NCBI GenBank assembly: GCA_036924285.1
Contig: JAYKYS010000011.1
Span: 8,804,001-8,868,000 of the forward strand
Length of the DNA: 64,000 nt
Reading direction: 5' to 3'
Source: Asterella californica
Taxonomy: Eukaryota; Streptophyta; Marchantiopsida; Marchantiales; Aytoniaceae
Below the pieces are notes generated by a model. That model saw only the letters and a list, made by a program, of their open reading frames with translations. It ran no database searches and was not told where the DNA came from. The position numbers were made by a program, and so were the translations under genes. Shown here one piece after another: positions 57,467 through 64,000 of the stretch. The stretch's first letter is position 1, and the number at the start of each line of letters is the position of its first letter.

Positions 57467-58286
57467 ACCTTTTAGTGAACGGGTAACTCCTCAGTACTTC
57501 TCTAAATCACTGATGCTAATTTACCACCTCTTATCTGTAAAAGTTAAATGCATACCATACAACTAAATGCTCCACAGGGTGCTGCCCTTCTCTCAGATGC
57601 GAACTTCACCATCTAGACAGCGCACCACTGTTCGAGAAAGACTCTGAATTAATATTGTCAGTTGACCGTCTCGTCACAAGAAAGTACAGCAATGCTCTCA
57701 GCAAACGTGGATACAACAGGTTGACGTGGCCAAGAAATTGCAAGTTTTGAATATTTAACATTCTCCTAGGATGTCATGGCAGTAAGGTTAACAACTAACA
57801 CTGTTGGTAACTGTGGATCAAGACTGCACGTAAGATCGGAATGCGTCGATACTTATGTAGTGACAGTCATCTTCTCCGCCACATTGATGTACATGTGCCT
57901 GTACTCGACTCAAGCCATACTATAGGATGTGACCAGCAGAAACTATATACTCGCAGCTGCTGATCGAAGCTGCACGAAGAGTGGAACTCAGGGCCATCTC
58001 TAAAACATGTGCAACACCGTTTCCACACAATATATATTACGGATTACTATACTCACAGTAAACTCCCTAAACACTAAAACTGAATGTTGACGTGGTGAGA
58101 AGTGTATTTACAACACTCCCATCCGAACCATGGTTAACATAAATGTTAATGCCTAATTGGGACCGTATAGCATGAAACCTGTCTCCTGGAATGGATTTCG
58201 TGAAAATTAAACATCAGCGAGCTGTTTACCTGTGTGGCATATTCTGGTAAAATCTCATGCGTTGAGAACTGTTCACGTACATCATA

Positions 58287-58326
58287 GAACTAAACATATA
58301 GAACTTAACATCTATATGTTCAGTTC
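58287..58326. repeat. 14-bp hairpin
   Basis: Arms 58287-58300 and 58313-58326 pair at 13 of 14 positions with a 12-base loop. Confidence 0.7.
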
Positions 58327-58718
58327 TTTTCTGGAATTCTGGATTCCTGATCAAGCAAACTGCTCCATGATCGTGACACTTATCTTTAGCTCTCCGACAC
58401 TGCAGTAAGCACGACAACAGTAAACACTAGCTTGTATTTAATCAAGAACAGATTAAATTTCTTGTTCGGAACTATTACAGGAAACTTAACCGTTATGCGA
58501 ACCCGTCTTTCCTGATTGGGACAGAGCGTTGAGCACTACGAAAACCTGAGACAAACAAGCAGCAAAATCCACATTACCGCAGTTTATGCTGCGATGACGG
58601 GTGAAACGTGCCAAGTGAAGATCTAGAGTCCTTTGACGACTGTAATGACAGAAACCTCTAAAACGAATGGACGATAGATCGTCTTGTGAATGCGACCTCT
58701 CTTCTCTAAGAATTCCTC

Positions 58719-58768
58719 TTGCTCAATACGTTGCGTCCTCAGAAATGAGAACGCAACGTATTGAGCAA
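58719..58768. repeat. 23-bp hairpin with 4-base loop
   Basis: Arms 58719-58741 and 58746-58768 pair at 22 of 23 positions around GAAA. Confidence 0.85.
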
Positions 58769-60028
58769 TAACCCACTGAAAATAATGGCCGGAAATAGAA
58801 CGGAAATTAAAGTATAAATACCTTCAGAACACAACAAGTTCTACGAAGGCAAAGTCGAACAAAGGAACACTTATGTCCTCGATCTTCTTTAACTTTCTTT
58901 TATATCTGGTGGAGAAATCTGCTCGAACTCTTCTATCTGAGTATGTTGGAACAATACTTCCAGTTTCAAAAATCAACGTACGTGGGACCTTACGGGCATG
59001 ATGGTGGAACTCCATGTTCGCTTCACACGACAACACAAGAATTTCGTGGACGTTGACTTCCTTGAAGAACCCAAACTCTTTAAACCGTGACTGGCATGGG
59101 TATACTTTTAAGGGAGTGTTGTTGCGGTTCAGATGCCCACGAGTTCACGTCATATTCTACAATTCTTAAAGTCTTCCGACTTCTTTCCACTAAAGTTCCT
59201 AGCTTGCTATCTAGTACACATTTTGGGTCTGAAGACTAAGGTGTTAGGCGTGTAGCTAGTCAGGACTACGAAGATGATGATGCAAAATCTTTTCGCCGGA
59301 GTGAATTCCATCACTTGGGGGTCTCGTTATCTGAATCCCTGTCGCAGACCCCTAAAGCTGCTTTTGACTGTGTCTAGTTGCACTGCAGTCACTAATGATC
59401 AGATTCATTGCGGGAGCGCACCACGTCATTAAACATCAGACTGAAAACGTTTTCATTGTGTCCGGATCCAGTAGAGAACTGGAAGGTGGGGAGTTCCACT
59501 AACTCTGTTCAGACGCTACGCTATTTCTGCTCTCTCTCATCGAGGCTCTTGACGGCTAGGTTAGACCACGGGATTACTCTCGGGAGGTTTGGCATCGGAG
59601 ACACCTTACTGTGTCTGGGGTTTAGTCGCTTGCTGCTCGTCACTTCACGCCCTCTCTTCCTGTTATCACCATCTTTTGATGTTCTCTTCCTCTTCCAAAG
59701 CCCTTGTTACTCTTCTCGAGTTTTGCATTTTTGCATGTCTTCCATTCAGATTCCATTCAGATTCACACCTGGAACAGATCTGCGGTTATTCTCCTGATGC
59801 TGTTTGGTCTTACGGCGCCTGGGCTCACCCCCTTTTCAAGCAGACTGCTATATGTGCACAGTTTCTAATCTTGATTACGTGGAATCGGGGGTTGAAGACG
59901 AATTGGTCACTTATCTCTTTCGCTTCTGGCACTATTTGCATTTCACACTTGGTACGAGTTCTTCTCTCTTTTGCAGATCCAATGGCCGACCCTACACAAC
60001 AGGAAGCGGAGACCGACATCATGCTCAT

Positions 60029-60259
60029 CGCTCAACTTCGGGCCATGTCCGTCGCGGATCCTCCACCGGATTTATCTTATCTGTTCCAGATTGAACCTGA
60101 CCTGGGAGGATTCGCAACGGACATGGCCCGAAGTTGAGCGGAAGGTAAAAACAACCTGGTGATGATAGAATCGGAGAGACGGTAATTTGCTCCAGATTGA
60201 ACCTGACTTGGGATTACTATCTTCCCGATTCTATCATCACCAGGTTATTTTTACCTTCC
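60029..60259. repeat. Two abutting long inverted repeats with matching loops
   Basis: IR1 has arms 60029-60064 and 60105-60140 (34 of 36 pairs). IR2 has arms 60140-60174 and 60225-60259 (34 of 35 pairs). Each loop contains TCCAGATTGAACCTGAC(C/T)TG, at about 60085 and 60191. The two structures share base 60140. Confidence 0.9.
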
Positions 60260-62299
60260 TCTACTAAGGGGATCTCTCTAGAGTTCTTCCATGGCTGGGT
60301 TACCATTACCTGGATACGACAGACGCGCTTTCAAGTTCTACATAGCTCGAAATCGATTGTAAAAGCAGAGTCGCAGCAGTTCTAAATCGAAGGTAGAAGC
60401 AAAATCGTGACAATGAAGATATTGAGAGCAGAATCGAATCACTTAGGTGCACAGAAGACATCTGAAGAAGCGAAGCAGAATCATAGCGCATTGAAAACTC
60501 AATACTGAAGTTCTTCTTGCTTTTTTCCTTTTTTTCTTCGCTATCGTCTTTCTATTCCTATGTTTTACGCTTCCTCTATTGTTTGAAGGAAGTTTATAGA
60601 TCTTTCCCTTTCTTAAAATTTCTCTTCAGAGAATTGGACGAGGAAGCATTGTCCAATTTTTTACATCCTTTTCTCAATCTCTTCTCGAATAATCGAATTT
60701 GAGCTTCTTCTCCCCTTGTTCTAGACTTTTTTGTTCTGTCTATCAATTTTTTTACCTCATTGTACTTCTTTCTCAGAATTTGTGGACAAAAGACTCGTTT
60801 GAATATCTGGACATTTCCAAAGCTGAATTTTTGAAATTCAAATCAAGTAGTTTGGATTGGATTGAAATTTTAATTGTGAAAAACTTGATGTGAATCCATA
60901 GTGAAATTAAAAGTTGATGATTGTACAAGAAATAAAAAATTGAGAATCAGACCAGTGCCTCCCAAGCTTCATGACTTCTCTAATCCACATCTCTTTAGAG
61001 AGCTAGAAGATTCGAATGACTGACAGAATGCGTGAGAAAATATGAGGATCCTCTACGAGTCTCTTTTGTCTGACCCATAACAACTTGTTTTTTTTTCTTC
61101 TCAAACTTTAGATGAGAGTTGTGAGAAGTCTTGCTGGCAAATTCTGGAGAGCAATGTCAAAAGTCATTCTTCTCTTCACGGAGCAAGCTTCTTCATAGAG
61201 TGTATGCGAGATTAAGAGTGAGAAAATAGAGTGCGGATGTTCAGTGTCTGTTGTGAGGATAAATTACATGTAGGAAGCCAAAGACAGATGAGATCACTGA
61301 TGAAAAACCTAGATGCGAAAAGTCTTCTAAACACGTTAGTTATCCAGAAGCTGTCTCAAGAATCTTCTTGAAAATCATTATCACCGCAAGAGCTCTCAAA
61401 CCTTCTTCTGCTCTATTCGCATACCTTGCTTCTCAAGTAGCTCTTCATCTTCTGTTATGAAGTAGGATGAATTGCAAGGTGGGTTGTCTTCTTAGGAATC
61501 CATGAGATTTCTCGCTTAGTTAAGATTACGTAGATATAGATTGTTGACAAATGATTATCAGATTTCATGAACTCTCACAAAATTAATATAATATTATTTT
61601 TATATGAGACTCCTGCACCAACGGGTGGAGTGGGAGTTCCAGACTCAAGTTGACTGTGATGAAATGATCCCACGGCTTCTGAAATGCCTTCTTCCACGTC
61701 TACGTCCACGTCGAGTTAGCTTACTTGACATTCCAGCAAGAGGACATCTCACCCCCTTCTTCTACTACTTGTATGTGACCAAGGAGGATATGAAGGAGAC
61801 ACAATTGACCAAAGTATGGACTAGCGAGACAGCAAGAGGTCAAGGAGGAGATCTCGGATGAATAAGATCGGACAGATGACATGTCTTCTTCTCCCATTCT
61901 AGTGCCTCAAGAAGGATCGGGCACGCACCAGAAGACGATCTCAATTCGGAAAGATGATTCCAACGGAATGAAAGACGTGTCGTAATCACGGAGGATGAGA
62001 CCTAAGAGTATTCCTAGGAAGAGCACATCTTACCTCACCATCCACTCCGGATCTGGGTCGATTCGCAAGAAGACACCCTCGACACTAGGACCACCCGGAA
62101 GACGGTTCTTGTGATCACAGAGAGTCTTCCGAAGACTTCAAAAGACAAGATCTAGATCTATGTTTCGACTGCAATCGGTGATTGCGCAAAAAAAAAGTCG
62201 ACTTCTACGGTGGGAAGAGATCTTCCACCTAGGAAGACATTGAGAGTAGCATCTTCCCGAGTATCAAAAGAGAGGACCACCGTGGTTGAAGAGATATAG
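60260..62299. other. Non-coding DNA, no clear gene
   Basis: A pyrimidine-rich stretch lies at 60510-60780. The 85-residue frame at 61604-61861 (plus) and repeated GAAGA-rich purine tracts at 61880-62300 may be decayed gag of an element whose LTR begins at 62553. No motif proves it. Confidence 0.35.
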
Positions 62300-62515
62300 A
62301 TGTCTCAGGAAGACAGGAAAGCTGTCACGGATCGGTATGTAAGCATGAACCTGACTACTATGAGAGGAAGACTGGAGGAGTTCATCGTCTTCTTCAACGC
62401 CAAAATCCAATCAACTATGGAGTTGGTGGAGAAGTGGGCTAAGGCCGAGGAGAAGCCGCTTCAGCCTAGATTTAATCTTCGGATTTTGATTCAACAGGTG
62501 GAAGCTCAGAAGTAG
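62300..62515 (+). CDS. Small helical ORF before an LTR, unidentified
   Basis: The 71 residues (MSQEDRKAVTDRYVSMNLTT to QQVEAQK) form probable helices. After the stop the same phase reads RVEALEANF, suggesting a longer coiled coil cut by TAG. It ends 37 bp before the LTR. It may be the end of a transposon protein. Confidence 0.25.
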   Translation: MSQEDRKAVTDRYVSMNLTTMRGRLEEFIVFFNAKIQSTMELVEKWAKAEEKPLQPRFNLRILIQQVEAQK

Positions 62516-62552
62516 AGAGTGGAAGCTCTAGAAGCCAACTTCTGCATCACGA

Positions 62553-64000
62553 TGTCGTGATGTGAATCATTTCACATAGTGAATAATTCACCTCTCAGTC
62601 AGGAGTTAGTCTCATCGCGCTGATCACTGTTGTTGCATTACTTGGCGGTTGCATGTTACACTTCTACTCCGACACTTGAGTTTAGTAGTCCTAGAAGTTA
62701 CCTCAATATTATTTCTAGTCCTTTATGCATATGTTTGACACATTTGCATATGATGTTAATACTATTATGTTATATATTTTGAGTCCTAGTAGGTTGAGAG
62801 TATATTATTTATCTTGTTCAAGCATTCGTACGTTTGTACAAGTGACTTCATACTTATCTATGATGTTCAAAGTACATAATAAATTTATCATATTGATAGA
62901 GTTTAAGCTCATGGGTTGTACTTACATGTCACCCATGCATGCTTTCTAGCTTGTTTAAGTTATCTTTCAAGATTACGTGTAATTTTACATGTCTTTGCAA
63001 GAAGTTTAAAGTTTACGCTTTAGAGGCTTGACATGGTAACCTGTGTGTGAAATTAAGTTACCACGTGGATTGGAGCACAAAAGGACAGGAAAGTGGAGTT
63101 ATGAACTCCCATTGGTCCAATTTTTCCTTTGTGAAACTCTAAACTTAGAAACAGAAGTCTTAAGGAGAGTTTGAGCTTTTGGTAGAGACATTGAGAAATC
63201 TGAGAACATAAGGTGATAGAGCTCGTCGTACCAGTCACTGTTAGTGAAAGTTTTGATCGATTTGGAGCAATAAAGAAAGAGTTATGTCAATTTGAAATTT
63301 GGATTGGGTCGAAATTGCATCACAACTGGTGATTTTGGAGTTTTTGATGTCCATTGTAGCAGAATTGAGATAATCGCTTCAAATCGTGGTTGCGTTCACT
63401 ATCAGCAAGGCTACGACTATCCAAAAATATCATGTCATTTGAGTGAGTGAGTAATCCAAGGTGATCGTTGAAGTATAGAAGGTCTGAAAAGCTCTCAATC
63501 TAGAGCAGCAAATTCAGAGCTCGAGATCTGGAGAACCGTGTACAACCAACAAGTCAAATTTCACAGGGATGTTCAACGTGCTGTAGAATCCAAATCTTGT
63601 AAGAATCTTGAAAGTTATCGAACCAATTCTCTGTTCTAGATCAAAGCAGCTATCTGGGTACCAGAAATCACCGTAATTTTCTTACTCAGAATGTTTTTGT
63701 CCACATCTCAGTGCTCATATCTGATCTCAGGCTGAAAGTTCGTATGTGTGTTCAGTAGGTCTCATTTACATGTAGGAGAAATTTTGAAGTCGAAGCCATA
63801 ATATGTTCCCGATAAAGTTCATCGTCTGACCTTATTACTACTAGTCAGTCTTAATTTTCACTTTCTGAACATAATAGAGGACCCAGCAAACCTCTGTAAG
63901 TGTTTGTAGTGCCATGTTATAACCTGAAGCCTATCCCCTTGAGTAAAAAACCATAGCTAGAAACCCAGCGCTTTCCTGGGTAGACGTATCACAGTCTTCA
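62553..64000 (+). repeat. LTR of the Gypsy-1 type, incomplete at window edge
   Basis: It starts TGTCGTGATGTGAATCATTT as the Gypsy-1 LTR does, and keeps the same block order to ATCACAGTCTTCA at 64000. Extra sequence lies at about 62615-62760 and 62800-62890 compared with 6222-7542. No purine tract precedes it, so it is more likely a left or solo LTR than a right one. Confidence 0.85.

Larger units (their letters stand above)
57467..60028. other. Non-coding DNA with hairpins, no clear gene
   Basis: Hairpins are listed separately at 58287-58326 and 58719-58768. A 182-residue plus-strand frame (59589-60137) ends in the inverted repeat at 60029. It contains MADPTQQEAETDIMLIAQLR after an acceptor-like TCTTTTGCAG, but its first 120 residues look like translated pyrimidine-rich non-coding DNA, so I do not call it. 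Confidence 0.35.

Noticed and set aside
59589..60137. 182-residue plus-strand frame
   Set aside because: The first two thirds are translated pyrimidine-rich DNA, and the end lies in the left part of an inverted repeat. There is no homology I can name.

Overview
The window looks like nuclear DNA of a land plant. The composition is moderate GC, and no intact single-copy gene can be recognised. Long stretches consist of Ty3/gypsy and Ty1/copia LTR retrotransposons, a non-LTR (LINE) element and degraded repeats nested in one another. The primer-binding sites (initiator-tRNA-Met type in the copia element) and the copia polyprotein are typical of plants. A bryophyte or other early-diverging land plant is my guess; the sequence alone does not settle the species.

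Layout. 1-7542: a decayed Ty3/gypsy element (Gypsy-1, + strand) whose left LTR is cut by the window edge and whose right LTR is 6222-7542. 7543-15600: mostly non-coding DNA with an LTR/PBS remnant of a third gypsy family (to 8654), hairpins and short tandem repeats. 15623-17697: decayed pieces of a copia RNase H, a possible DNA transposase and a gypsy integrase. 18125-18427: an array of short hairpins. 18428-23404: non-coding DNA with one exon-like segment (20572-20908, minus), a tandem duplication and more hairpins. 23405-38132: a LINE on the minus strand split by a nearly intact 10.1-kb gypsy element (Gypsy-2, 25500-35612, minus) with 2035-bp LTRs and a CCGG target-site duplication. 38142-42819: non-coding DNA with two copies of a double-hairpin unit and a SINE-like sequence. 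42820-51263: an older gypsy element (Gypsy-4, minus) split inside its reverse transcriptase by a 5.3-kb copia element (44950-50280, minus; 231-bp LTRs; CATTT duplication). 51264-62552: non-coding DNA with a possible gene remnant (55605-57424), several long hairpins and a large double inverted repeat (60029-60259). 62553-64000: an LTR related to the Gypsy-1 LTR, running off the window.

How the parts relate. Nesting gives a relative order of events: the LINE came before Gypsy-2, and Gypsy-4 came before the copia element. Gypsy-2 and the copia element are the youngest insertions (LTRs differ at about 10 of 2035 and 3 of 231 positions by eye), and each is inactivated only by one or two in-frame stops. 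No cellular operon or pathway is visible. The most unusual recurring signal is pairs of adjacent, near-perfect hairpins at five or more loci, two of which are clearly copies of the same unit (38975-39054 and 39500-39582).
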